Positions 22,059-33,040 of a stretch of 64,000 nt of DNA are shown here, in pieces. How positions within the stretch are numbered: the first letter of the stretch is position 1; every line of letters starts with the position of its first letter. The notes beneath the pieces were generated by a model. It was not told where the DNA came from. It ran no database searches and was given only the letters and a program-made list of their open reading frames with translations. The stretch comes from Trissonchulus latispiculum (taxonomy: Eukaryota > Nematoda > Enoplea > Enoplida > Ironidae), in the NCBI GenBank assembly GCA_030248195.1, contig JASAND010017918.1, positions 1-64,000 of the forward strand, in the 5' to 3' direction. The translations under genes were made by a program, and so were the position numbers.

Positions 22059-23513
22059 TAGTGCTGGGACCGGTTCCAAAAGAACCGGTAGAACCGGAAC
22101 CGGTAGGATTTTTAGAACCGGAACCGGTGGCTTTTGGAGCCGGCCGGTTCTAGTGTTAATTTTGGCTGTTTGAAACTTCAATCAAGGTTTATTTTGTAAA
22201 ATTTTCTAATGAATTTGAATTTAGCATTTGGAATTTAACTTTATGTTGGTACTTCTATTTATATATGAAATTTTGTTTTTAATGGCAGAAGATTTGATAT
22301 CAATTTTACGATGTCTTTAATAACAGTTTTCAGTCAATGTTTTAAGTTTTCTGAAAAGGTTGTAGAAAAGGGCAGTAGCTAAATGCTTATCTAGATACTC
22401 AGTATTTTGGTAAGCTCTGGTAGCTAAAATTTCCCAACATATTGGTAAAATGAAAGAGACCCAGAGTTGGCTCCGGGTCCGGGTACCCGCGGGCCGGGCC
22501 GGGTCCGGGTCCAACTTTAGGACCCGCGGGTCCGAATCCGGGTCCGGGTCCAAAATACTGAAGAAAACAGGGTTTTGGTACATTTAGGGATGTTAAAACA
22601 TTATAATTTGTTGTATTCCTAATAAAAGGTTGGTAGAACAGATGTATTAGGTGTTGAGATACAATGTTTTGTAGTTGCCCAGCTGAGGTGTTTCTGGTTT
22701 ATGTTGCTCTGCTGGGCTAAAAACAAAATGTGTAACTAGAATTGGAAGTAGGAATATGATAACTCGAATTGATAAGTTAGTATAAAATTTTGCAATGCAT
22801 GAAAAACTTAATCTAGTAAACAAGGTCAAGGATATTGTTTTCAAATACAAGCCACCAAAAATTCATTCATCTTCTTCCTTCTAGCGCAATCGTAACTTAT
22901 CCGAAGGACAGTCTCACATTGTCTCCTCTGGACTATGACAAAAAACTGCTACCAATATATCAAACGAGATCCCAATTTTGTTAGCCCTAGCAGTCAAATA
23001 ATATAAAAATTGTCGTAAAGCGTAAATTAAATTTACCTAAAACTTATCACAGGTTTTATTCACGACTGGGCTATTACAGTAGTAAAGTTATAGTGAAATT
23101 CAAGAATGCAGTGAAGGTTTGAAATGCAAACTGGTTTTTTTAGATCCGGGTACCCGGATCCGGGTCTGGATGGGTCCGGGTCCGTCCTAACGGGTCCGGG
23201 TCCGGGCCGGTTCTGAAGTTTTGGACCCGGAGCCAACTCTGAACAGACCATGTCTTTTTCACAGTAAATAATCGTATATAAATAGTAAAAAGTAAGCAAA
23301 AACACTGTTTAAAAACACGTTCATAGCTTTGTGCAGTTAAATATATTAAGTTTTTATAGCAATTGTCAAAAAAATAAAAAATCGTGTGATTTTAGCTTTT
23401 TTATCAAAAATACCAATTGGAACCGGAACCGGTAGCTAGAACCGGAACCGGAACCGGTAGTCAAGAACCGGAACCGGAACCGGTTTCAAAAATCGGAACC
23501 GGTCCCAGCACTA
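22059..23513. mobile_element. hAT-like element with GGAACC subterminal repeats
   Basis: The perfect 8-bp duplication GTCTTAGG (22051-22058, 23514-23521) flanks the termini TAGTGCTGGGACCGGTTCC and GGAACCGGTCCCAGCACTA. Inside each end are short tandem GGAACC/ACCGG arrays. The 8-bp TSD and TAG...CTA ends are typical of hAT elements. There is no transposase. A second copy is at 33693-35187. This copy carries a nested hAT-like element at 22462-23241. Confidence 0.85.
22462..23241. mobile_element. Nested hAT-like element with GGGTCC repeats
   Basis: The ends are CAGAGTTGGCTCCGGGTCC and GGACCCGGAGCCAACTCTG, with GGGTCC/GGGCCGG repeats just inside. Flanks are AAGAGACC (22454-22461) and AACAGACC (23242-23249), one mismatch in eight. 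The sister copy of the host element has a single AACAGACC at 34891-34898 with nothing inserted. That proves the insertion and its 8-bp duplication. Confidence 0.9.
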
Positions 23514-23886
23514 GTCTTAGGCCGACCGGCCAACGCTTTCGGCTGGCCGCGCTCACGCTCCACCCGTTCGGCTAGCCGAAGTCAGAGTAAGTGCTAAGAA
23601 ATGTTTAAGTAACCAGGAATATTGTAAAACGATTCATTCATAGTATTTTACAGATTACTTAATTTGAGCAAACAATTTAATCCTCAGCTCTAATATGGAA
23701 ACGTTTAACATCTTGCTGACCCTTCCCTTTTTCCTTTTCTAAGTAATGGGCTGCCGGCGAAGGCCGTAAATACTCAAATTTGTTTCACGTTCATGCGGCA
23801 AAATTTCTACACGAAAAACTGTATAGTAGAAGCTCCAAATGTGCGTCTCGTCTACCCCTAAGATGGGGCAAAATATTCCTTCAGAC

Positions 23887-24839
23887 TACGGTTGTTTTGA
23901 TTTTTGATTCGAATCGAATCAAAAGTGTTTTGATGCGACTTTTGATTTTTGATTAATCGAACTGAACCAAATCGTTTAATATTTCACAGAAAGAAATCGA
24001 ACTGAATCAAATCTGATTGAATTTTCAGAAGTCAAAATCGAACTGAATCAAATCAAAACTTTTGTTCATGAATCAATAATTTTGATTTTGATGCGATTTT
24101 GATTCACATTTTGATTCAGCAGAATATATTCTAAAAGCTTTCACCTAGTCTCATATGCACTATGAAAAATACTTTTTCCTGCATTCATCTTTTCGAATAT
24201 ATACTGTTGATGTTGAACCTATTTGTGCAATTAAGCTTTGTTTGTGCTCTTAAGGTGGTGATTCCCTTTGGTCACGTAAAGTTTTCACCATTATTACTCA
24301 TTCATTACTTGGAGTTAACTAACTTAACTAGGGCAGTGCTCACGGTAGAGATACCTTTATTGGCAGGCATTTACTAGAATAGGCTTATTGCTTTATGTAG
24401 CATTTTGCGTTTCGAGGGATTGTTAGATCATTATTTATCTTTACATTACCTCTAACTTTGGTCAAGATAGCATGCAACTGCATTAAAGCAAAGAAGACTA
24501 AATTATATTAAGAAACTCTACGGCAGCAATGGGCATTTAATACTATGAAAAATGAAAATTTTATGTTATCAAAACAAGTTCTGAAATGTATTAGGTTGGT
24601 TTAAATCACGTAAAATTTTCAAAAAAGCAAATTTGAAAAATCAAGTCACATCAAAATTCAGTTTTGGTAAAAACTGCATCAAAATCAAAACTCTTTCAAA
24701 TTGAAAAAATCTAACTGAATCAAATTAATTCATTTTTCGGGAGCAGAAAATCGAACTGAATCAAATCTGATGATTTTTCAGGGGCGGACATCGAACTGAA
24801 TCAAATCAAAGCTTTTGAGGCCGCATCAATACAACCGTA
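23887..24839. mobile_element. hAT-like element with GAACTGAATCAAATC repeats
   Basis: The perfect 8-bp duplication CTTCAGAC (23879-23886, 24840-24847) flanks termini TACGGTTGTTTTGAT and ATCAATACAACCGTA. Both subterminal regions are made of the motif GAACTGAATCAAATC and its complement. A truncated TTAA element with left end AAGGTGGTGATTCCC sits inside from 24252. No coding region. Confidence 0.85.
24252..24360 (+). repeat. Truncated left end of an AAGGTGGTGATTCC TTAA element
   Basis: TTAAGGTGGTGATTCCCTTT is followed by GGTCACGTAAAG and the inner segment CATTACTTGGAGTTAACTAA, matching the 57.8-kb copy. No right end is recognisable inside the surrounding hAT-like element, so this is a truncated or heavily decayed copy. 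Confidence 0.55.
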
Positions 24840-25385
24840 CTTCAGACTGCCTGTTATCATAATCACAATCATATAAAGATCATCGCACTCATAATAACCA
24901 GGGCGGGATGATTTGATCTCCAAAGTATAGAAGGTCAGTGTTACAATGCATGCCCAAGAATTTGGACTGATGTCCAAATTTCAGTTATTTGTTAATAAAA
25001 CGTTCTGTAATTGATCATTTTCGTTGCTTAAGCTATTGTTAATCCCCAAGATCAGCTACATTCTCTTCTGTATTAGTTTATCCAAATCGGAAAGATTTTG
25101 AATTTATTAATTCGTTTCGTTTATATAAAGACAACTGTCGTCAAATTATGAAATTTACTTTGCATATCAAGCTTATCTGTTTACTAGCAATTTTCATTAT
25201 TACCAAAGGGGGCCTTGTGAAAAAATAATTCCACTAGTTAATTCCAGGAAAACAAAGTCCCCTTCTATTATTTTGTGCTTGCTTAACAATTGTCCTCTTT
25301 TATAAAAAATCGGAAACGGATAATATACGTGTGAAAACAGCCAAGTACAATTGAGGTCACCCACGTACAAAAACTAAATTTTGCT

Positions 25386-25610
25386 AATGGAAGCAGTGTT
25401 CCTCCACCAACCCGTGAGCTGATAACTCGTGGTCAGCCCAATCCGCTCAGACGCCAGATACCCAGGTCTGGGACGCAACAGCATATGAAGAGCTTCATTC
25501 CTTTCACGACCAGACTCTGGAACAGTCTACCGGCCTCGGTCACTAGCATCACTGATCCGTTGCGTTTCAGACGGGCTGCTTATCATCACCTCAAGATTAT
25601 CGTCACTTGA
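25386..25610 (+). pseudogene. LINE (non-LTR retrotransposon) ORF2 C-terminal remnant
   Basis: A 75-codon open frame ending TGA reads TRELITRGQPNPLRRQIPRS, then SFIPFTTRLWNSLPASV and LRFRRAAYHH. This is the conserved extreme C-terminal block (RLWNSLP) downstream of the reverse transcriptase in CR1/L2/Jockey-like LINEs. No RT catalytic motif is present, so it is a 5'-truncated copy, as usual for LINEs. The short AAGTAAGTAAGT run downstream could be the 3' tail. Confidence 0.75.
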
Positions 25611-25728
25611 TTGGCGTCTACTCAACAAAGTATCAACAAAGTAAGTAAGTGTTGAGCATAAAACAGAATTTAAACACTTTTAGCATGTGGTTCACTTTGA
25701 GCCAGAAACGATAATGTCTGTCTCCCCT

Positions 25729-25986
25729 TGAGGCGAGATAAAAATAATACAACTTTGTATATAATTTAAGGTTTGAATGTATGTATGTATGTAAGTATTT
25801 AATTGCCAGAGTATACAAATGTTAGGTAATCCAAAAACAAGGAACAATTAGTACAAATCATGAAAAGAACACAATAAGCAAAAATTAAAGCAAAGGAACT
25901 GTGCAAACAAAATTAGCTTCCGGCGAGACAATGCAGGAAAACCGGAACTGTGCAAACAAAATTAGCTTCCGGCGAGACAATGCAGG
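25729..25986 (+). repeat. Long inverted repeat, left copy
   Basis: Bases 25729-25937 are the inverted complement of 29856-30064, from TGAGGCGAGATAAAAATAAT to CGGCGAGACAATGCAGG. The inner 43 bases (GGAACTGTGCAAAC to ATGCAGG) are then repeated once in tandem, ending at 25986. With its right partner it brackets the two-exon gene at 26678-29215. Confidence 0.85.
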
Positions 25987-26025
25987 GCCGACTAACCCTA
26001 TTCGGTTTATCTTAGAATTTCATAT

Positions 26026-26202
26026 GCCAGAATTTCATTAGTCAGAAACTAACTTTTCAAACTTTCATTAGTCAGAATTTCATTAGTCAGAAATTAGGTT
26101 TTTGAAATAATATAAGTTGAACTTTCGTTCGTCAGAATTTCATAAGTCAGAATTTCATTAGAATTTCATTAGTCAGAATTTTGTTTGTCAGAATTTTGCA
26201 AA
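26026..26202 (+). repeat. GTCAGAATTTCATTA-type 15-bp repeat block
   Basis: Imperfect copies of a 15-bp motif (GTCAGAATTTCATTA) are interspersed with a unique segment TTTGAAATAATATAAGTTGAA. The inverted counterpart is at 36467-36559, and a regular array of the same motif is at 57129-57338. It may be the terminal region of a transposon. Confidence 0.65.
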
Positions 26203-26677
26203 TAATGCCATTTTATTGCTGGCGCTAAGTCTAACAACACGGCAGATCTTGATGATAATGTTATAAAATGACCTCTAGTCGACACAGATACGCATATGTC
26301 TGTGCCTTGGCTTCACCAAACAGCAACGAGCAAAACTCGTTTCAAAAGGGTTTCCCAACAACCGGGTTGGTTCCGCCTACACCTGCCGACATCTTACAGA
26401 CAGGAAATGACGATAGGCTGTTTCGTTCTAATCCTAAAATTAACTAAAATTAATTAATTACGTTCATCTTCCAACTCTGCACCAAATCGTGCTAGTTTGA
26501 CAACATAGTAAGTAAATGATTTGAGTTTAGTACCTCTGCTTTTAGAATACTTGGCTGGACTTGTAATTAATCGACTAACTAAAATCATCCGACTTAAATC
26601 TGACTAAATAAAATCACCCGACTTCGATTTCTACTCACATCTGACTAAAATCAACCGTTTCTACCTGTTTTGGAAAA

Positions 26678-29215
26678 ATGTTCCCCGTGGACCATATCAA
26701 CTCCAACATCCTAGAAGAAATAAATCCCTTCGACGGAGACGCGGATGTTGACGTTCTTTTGAAAAGGGCGTTGGCATTTTATTTCAGAAGAACCAACACG
26801 CCGATTACGCCATTCCAGAGTCTTAAAGACGCTGCTGCCAGTATATGGCCTAGAGACCTGAGCGATGAAAGGTTCATAAATCAGCTGTCTCAAATATTCC
26901 AGAACCTCATCATTGAAGAAACTGATGCTGGAAAAACCAACCTAATGCCAATTTATGACGTGGGCGGAAACGCTCCAAACGTCATCAAAAGAATCCGCGC
27001 CCAACACAATGAACTCCTTGCCACTGGAGGCAAAATAGGAATGTTGAGGTCGTCCGTAACTGTTGGTTACAAACATACTGGGTTTGTACTGAACTCAACC
27101 TCAGGCTCGCGGAAAGTCATTGAAGTTGGATCGACACCAAGTTGGAGGGTAATTGTAACATTACTGGTCTTTCGAGCATTTTGTTAAGTTTGATCCACAT
27201 TTTCGCGATGCTCATTAGTATAGACTGAAATTAGTTGACTGACACCCACTATCCGTTAAATTAATTATCTGAAAATGAAACCCGTTAGTATATTAAACTT
27301 TAAAAATTGCAAAATTAACAAAAAATTAACAAAAATCATGTTTACTACTGCCTCTCACAAGTCACCAGATATTTGCGGCAGGGAGCGTCCGTTGCAAAAA
27401 GTCAACCACTGGCTATTAAGATCCTGAAAATTTCAAAAATTTCAAGAAACGTCAATATCCAACAACTAAGGTCACTGTCTCCTTAATATACTCAGTGTGT
27501 GTATGGAGTAATAACGTGTAGGTCAGTGATGAGCATTTCGACCCGTCGGCCCGGCCCGCCCCAACATCCATTTGTTAACGGACCCGGTCGGGCCCACATC
27601 TATTGGTTACCGGGCCGGAGCGGACCGAAACGGGCAGGACCGACTCCAAGAAGATGTTGTGAAAGCACGAAAATTAGCTTAAAATTTGGTTTCTGGCGTT
27701 TACAGCAAAATTTAACATTTCGTAGTATAATTTAGCGTTTCCATGTTGTATTGAAGCCTTCGAAATAATTTTGTTAGTAAAAGTTTGGGAATTTGCTTTA
27801 GGCGGGCCGGGCCGGGCCTAACAAACCCGGCCCGAGCTCATCTCTAGTGTAGGGTAAACCTGTAAACCAGTGGAAAGCGCAAGTTTCTTTTGTAGTAAAT
27901 GCATTTTAGCCTAACTTGTAATTTATTGCTCCAAAACAATTTCCGATCCTGTAGTTTCCAGAAGAACTGGTTCTCTGCTCAGTCAGAAAAGCTTTAGAGT
28001 GTGCATTTCTGGTTTAGCGCACCAATGTGGTAGGTAGTCAGAAACCCAAACCAGTGCTAGTGTGGCGAGAACGTGTTTGAGGCCGGCGGGCATCAAAAAC
28101 TTCTTCACATCTTGTTCTAGCGCCGACAGTGCCTAAAACCTTTATACTCTTCAAAACTTTCTTCATGACTGCAGAAAGACTAACAAAATAGACTTGGTAG
28201 AAAAAATCGAAAGTAGTGCACGCTTCTTAGTGTAATAACGCCAGTGTATTAAAATATATACTTTCCTAATGCAACATACCAGAAAATCAATTCACAATCG
28301 CTACATTGTAATCTATTTCAGGCCGGAAGCCGACCGGCGGGCCGGCCAAGGTGTTCGGCTTCGCCGGCCGGTGAAACCCCGGCCGGCCTCAAACACTAGT
28401 CTCTGGGGGCGACGGCCACAGAAAGCGGAAAATTTTTTAAGCTACGAAAATGGTTGCTTTTTATGAGATGTTGCGTCTTGCTCGGGTAACGTTAATATTC
28501 GGTTGCGTTCGGATAAGAAACTTTGCTTTCAGAGGCACACCTGGAAGCAAAAAATCCTGACCGATAATCCACATATAGGCAAGAAATGACGATAATGGCT
28601 TTGAATTTGCTTCCTAATTATACATATTTTTGGTCTAAATAATTTTAGAATTATTCAAGGCCGGTCCGTAAAATACTTATGTATACCAGCAAAATACTCG
28701 CGTAGGTCTGCGGGTAGGCTCAATTTCCAATACCCACCCACAGGTACGGGCATCCGCAACCCGCTTAACTTTGGTATGATCTCAATACTTTAGTTTTCAT
28801 ATTAGAGGTCAGCTACTAATGCATGTTTTTGATTCTAAGCGGTGTCTTTTGGTATTTGTAGGCAATGTTCAACGGCGAACTAGCTCGTGTCAAAATTTCA
28901 AACATCGAAAACGTGGTTAGGAAAGGAGAAAAAATAACTGTATACCCCGCGCAGTGGCGGCACTTCAGAATCAGACCAAAGGCAGTAATACTTTCTGCCA
29001 TCGCGGCCACAGCTGGTCTATCATTCGCTTACGGTGTCACTGCTAACTGCAACTCGTACACCAATTTGATTGGCTACAACATTAATCTTGTTGAGCTACC
29101 AAATGCAGATCTAAATGCGATTGCGGGGGTCACGGGAAGCATGACGACAGCAGGAGAAATCACAATTGAGAAGTTGGAGCATGTTCTCCAAGTACTTGAT
29201 TCACTTATTGTTTAA
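26678..29215 (+). CDS. Two-exon protein of unknown function inside inverted repeats
   Basis: Exon 1 is 26678-27148, ending at AGG before GTAATTG. Exon 2 is 28862-29215, starting after TATTTGTAG. Both junctions are in phase 0, giving 274 codons from ATG to TAA. I do not recognise the family. Visible features are a charged N-terminal third (DGDADVDVLLKRALAFYFRR), a Gly/Ser/Val-rich centre (GGKIGMLRSSVTVGYKHTGF) and a C-terminal half with one weakly hydrophobic stretch (AVILSAIAATAGLSFAYGV). Composition is unlike the low-complexity frames nearby, and the frame survives across a 1.7-kb intron, so it is probably a real gene. Flanking inverted repeats (25729-25986, 29856-30064) suggest that it belongs to a mobile element. 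No transposase or polymerase motif is visible. Confidence 0.6.
27524..27846. mobile_element. hAT-like MITE with GGGCCGG repeats in intron
   Basis: The termini are CAGTGATGAGC and GCTCATCTCTA, and the flanks are GTGTAGGT (27516-27523) and GTGTAGGG (27847-27854), seven of eight matching. GGCCCGGCC/GGGCCGGGCC repeats lie just inside both ends. It sits in the intron of the two-exon gene. Confidence 0.75.
28076..28405. repeat. GGCCGG-rich inverted repeat in intron
   Basis: GTGTTTGAGGCCGGCGGGC at left pairs with GCCGGCCTCAAACAC at right, with GGCCGG repeats inside. Related GGCCGG-rich blocks are at 54835-55075. A clear target duplication could not be found, so element boundaries are approximate. 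Probably another hAT-like MITE. Confidence 0.5.
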
Positions 29216-29368
29216 CTGAATATATGAACTTATTGCTTAATACAATTTGCAACATTAAAAGATGTGTCTTGCTTTAAGCCACCAGACATGTGCAGAATGT
29301 CGCACACCCTGTGTAGGGGAAGCAGGCATAGGAAAGATTGATACGCCTGATATGGGAGTCCAGCTGAT

Positions 29369-29440
29369 GGTCCCGTGGTGTAGTGGTTAGCATGTCTGAC
29401 TCCGGAACAGAAGGATCGTGGTTCGATCACCGGCGGGACC
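29369..29440 (+). tRNA. tRNA-Arg(CCG)-like gene or SINE head
   Basis: The acceptor ends GGTCCCG and CGGGACC pair over 7 bp. The D-arm and A box (TGGTGTAGTGGTT) are canonical. The anticodon stem-loop TCTGA-CTCCGGA-ACAGA places CCG in the anticodon. A B box GGTTCGATCAC differs from consensus at one position, and the T-stem is poorly paired. A TTTT run lies ~40 bases downstream. The weak T-arm and the position inside a repeat-flanked unit suggest a pseudo-tRNA or tRNA-derived SINE rather than a functional gene. Confidence 0.5.
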
Positions 29441-29855
29441 AATTCTTTACTTTCGGTGGTGAGTGAAAAGCTGAATCTCCCTCTTTTATTCTCTCTCCTA
29501 GGTCCTGGTTTCGTGGGTACCAGGGTGCCTGACGCCTCCCGTCTTGGCTTGTCCTCGGTTTCGTCTTGGTCCACCAGGCCTGATAAAAGCGCTACACCTT
29601 GCACATAGTTTTCAGGATTTATTACTTTTTTCTTTCTTGCTCCTTTTTTGGGAAAGATGGGAAGCACTTTGAAACTGAAATAGAGAATGGGAGTTTGACT
29701 AAGCGTGAGAGAATTATGAACAAGTATGTATGAACCTGCAAAACTGCATAAAATAAATAACGAAACTATAAAACTAAGCTAAACTAAAAATGTAAGCTAC
29801 GCCTACAGCAAATATATAACTGTATATGTCGTTTTCTGCAGATGGGATGGACAAC

Positions 29856-30064
29856 CCTGCATTGTCTCGCCGGAAGCAAATTTTGTTTGCACAGTTCCTT
29901 TGCTTTAATTTTTGCTTATTGTGTTCTTTTCATGATTTGTACTAATTTTTCCTTGTTTTTGGATTATCTAACATTTGTATACTCTGGCAATTAAATACTT
30001 ACATACACACATATATTCAAACCTTAAATTATATACAAAATTGTATTATTTTTATCTCGCCTCA
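29856..30064 (-). repeat. Long inverted repeat, right copy
   Basis: Inverted complement of 25729-25937, running from CCTGCATTGTCTCGCCGG to TTATCTCGCCTCA. Divergence is a few percent with small indels. Together the two copies enclose 4.3 kb including the unknown gene and the tRNA-like sequence. Confidence 0.85.
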
Positions 30065-30070
30065 CTTTAT

Positions 30071-30166
30071 GATTATATATGAAGAATTTGCTTTCTTTTA
30101 AATTAATTAAATAATTGGCTTTAAGTATAATTTAGCAGGTGCAACTTTCCTTTACCTTTGTTTTAT
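30071..30166 (+). repeat. 96-bp direct repeat, left copy
   Basis: GATTATATATGAAGAATTTG through CCTTTACCTTTGTTTTAT is repeated at 36371-36466 with two mismatches. It lies immediately upstream of the Penelope-like element and could be a pseudo-LTR, a long target duplication or a duplicated flank. Confidence 0.8.
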
Positions 30167-30755
30167 CTCCAGCCTTCTTCTGGGGTGGCCCTTGAGCTAG
30201 CTCTTCCCTCTATGGAGGGGCTGTGCGTGGTTTACCCACGCTACACTATCAATTCACTTTTAGCCATACCTGCAATTTTGCAACTGCATCCACACGTCCA
30301 TTTGCAACACGTGCAACCTATGCTGTTGATATGCCCTTAAGCTAATCCAACTCTTGATAAGCTTTCCCGGTGCCCACAAAAACGATTTAAGACTACAATT
30401 TGGACCTGAACATAGGATCCTGTCGGTTTCTTATTCTTTAATTATGACAAGTCCATTAATGAATCATGCTCCCATGGGCTCGGTATCGCGGGGAGGGAAT
30501 ATAAGCCCAACAGGTGCTCTTACGGATTCGGCCTCGGAACGATCTAATAACCGGGTACCGAGGAGAGCAGAAGCGTCTGCTACTAACTCTTCCCTTTCGG
30601 TAAATACGACACATAACCACGACTTTGACTAGTATTCCTGTAGGTTGTACAGGTAAACCTTGTAATAAACGTAGATGCAGAATGTGTAAACTATATAATT
30701 CAGGTAATACTTGCAACAGTTATTATAACTCTAACACACATAATATAATTGGTAA

Positions 30756-31295
30756 TTGCAAACCAGTCTAGACTGCGAAACAGCAAATGTAGTGTACCTG
30801 ATTACCTGCGATAACTGCGGTCTACAATATGTAGGTGAAACTGGTAGAAGACTTAAACAACGTGCCTCAGAACATCTGTATAGTATTAAGAATCCTTTTA
30901 AATCTAATTGCAAACGATTAGCTGCGCACTTTAATATGGGAAACTGTAAAACTTATAACATTAAAATAATAGAGAAAATAAATGATGATATGGAAAAGAA
31001 AGATGCAAATGCATATAGACGGTTACGTGAGGCTTACTGGATACGTAAACTAAAGTCGAAATATCCATGTCGTTTAAACGAATTTTTTAAAGGAGAGAAT
31101 GTTAAAATTAGTACATACGAAAATATGATAATTAAGGATAACAGACTAGCACATAGTGTTAAAACTAATAGATGTAGCAAAAATATTAATAATATAATCA
31201 AAGATAGCATTAACGACCTCTACGTAGATAACATTTCCAATAAACAAATTTATATATTTATTAACAAAGCTAATAAAAACAAATCAAGGAGATAA
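30756..31295 (+). pseudogene. GIY-YIG endonuclease domain of the Penelope-like element
   Basis: The frame reads ANVVYLITCDNCGLQYVGET, then GRRLKQRASEHL, AAHFNMGNCK and YWIRKLKSKYPCRLNE. This corresponds to the GIY-YIG core (VYLI...QYVGET), the conserved Arg and His of the second motif, and the terminal W-I-x-K-L region of PLE endonucleases. A CxxC pair sits inside the first motif. The preceding Cys-rich block is in a different frame (its own stop at 30769-30771), implying a one-base indel near 30756-30770. The nuclease would nick target DNA for primed reverse transcription. The first listed codon is not a confirmed start. Confidence 0.8.
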
Positions 31296-31804
31296 TTAAA
31301 ATCAATGAGAACTGCCTAAACCATGCAAAATATGATCTAATTAGGGATATGTGCGAAGGAAAGCGGCATTTAATTAAAAATGTGCATAATAAGAAAAATG
31401 CTAAGAGAGAAGTTATAACTTTTGAATATAGTCATTACTGGAAGCTATTAATGTAAATAAAATTTTTAATGATGCAAAAGGTGTTTGGCCTGCTAAGGAT
31501 AATAGAACTAGAGCTTGCGAACCTAGAATATTCTATAAATATGATAAGCCTATAGGCAGTTTAATATATATATAACTATAGAGACACTATAGATAATCTG
31601 GATGTTGATAACTACTTGGAGAATTTGAATAGACATGGAATAGATATGGATATAGATACAGTGTAATTGTAATACAAGTGCATATAAAGATCCCCATCAC
31701 AACCGTATAATTACTGGTAACGTGAACGTAATAGATAATCCAATTGTCAAGCAAGTTACTAATTATGGACCTAAATTTAGAACACGTAGACACCGACCAA
31801 ACAA

Positions 31805-33040
31805 TTCATTATTGAATCCGTAAAATCGTCTTTAATAAATTATGTAAACAAGCTTCATAGGAAATATAAATGGGATTTATATGCATTAAGTAATTGGATG
31901 GATATAGTACTTACTAATATTACATCCAAACTCAACACCATTTATAATCGTACTACAGACACTAATTTTAATATTAAAGAATTTAAGAAAAATATGCAAA
32001 ACTTGCATCAACAATATGTGTTTTGTCCGGTAGATGAAGCAAATCAGAATACAGCCATTATTTGTAAACAGTATTATATTTACCTATTACTTAACGAACT
32101 AGGTGTAATAAATGGGACAAATAGCAATACTTATTGTGGTATAAAAGACACACAGCAGTCATTAATTAATAGAATTAAAAGTTATTATCACGAACATAAA
32201 ATAGATGATCTAAATTCATCTGCATTTCCTTATATTTATCTTATCCCTAAATTCCATAAAAATCCAATTAAATTCCGTACAATCATCGCTAGTAAATATG
32301 CTGTAACTAAACCACTATCTGTTCTTATAGATAAGGCGCTTTCGCTAATTAAATCAAGTAGGGAAAGATATGGTAACATAGTTAAGCCAGCTTTTAATTG
32401 TAAATGGATAATAGATAATAATGAATCTATTAGGAATAATATTAATATTAATAAAATGAAACAAGCCAAAACGGTTAACACGTATGACTTTACTACCCTA
32501 TACACTAACCTAAAACATGACACAATAATTTCATCTCTAGATAAGTTATTATTCGCAACTATGAGAAACCCAATGCATCCCACTTACGTTGGAATGCGCT
32601 GTGGATATGGTAAAAATACACAACAAACCTTAACTTATCCACTGTTATTAAAACATATTAAATTTCTGCTGGATAACTTAATTTTTACTTGTGGTAATTA
32701 TACTATTACGCAAACTATCGGAATTCCAATGGGAAGTAATGCTGCACCAAATATAGCAAATTTAGTTTTACACCAAATGGAATTTGAGTATATCGCAAAT
32801 AACAAAAACAATGTCAATAACGAACTGTTAAAAATTGTAGGTAGATATATCGATGATTTTACCCTACTCAATGATAGAGCTTACTTCGATACAGTAAAAC
32901 ATGATATGTATCCTAAGGAATTAGAACTTAACAAAGTTAATGGTAGTAATCAACATGCCAACGTGCTAGATATTACCATAACTATAAAAGATAACATATT
33001 TGTGACTAAATTGTACAATAAACGTGATGATTTTCCATAA
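31805..33040 (+). pseudogene. Reverse transcriptase of the Penelope-like element
   Basis: An open frame of 412 codons; its first ATG-initiated stretch begins at 31898. RT motifs appear in order: YLIPKFHKNPIKFR (motif 1), TYDFTTLYTNL (motif A, catalytic Asp), GIPMGSNAAPNIAN (motif B) and GRYIDDF (motif C, YIDD). The thumb continues at 33042-33308 after a frameshift just before the stop at 33040, and has one more in-frame stop. This pattern matches Penelope-type RT, related to telomerase RT, rather than LINE or LTR RTs. The polymerase would copy element RNA at a GIY-YIG-cut site. Confidence 0.85.

Noticed and set aside
29230..29667. 145-codon minus-strand frame
   Set aside because: It runs antisense through the tRNA-like sequence. 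Its most protein-like part is just the complement of the A and B boxes, so I treat it as a chance frame.
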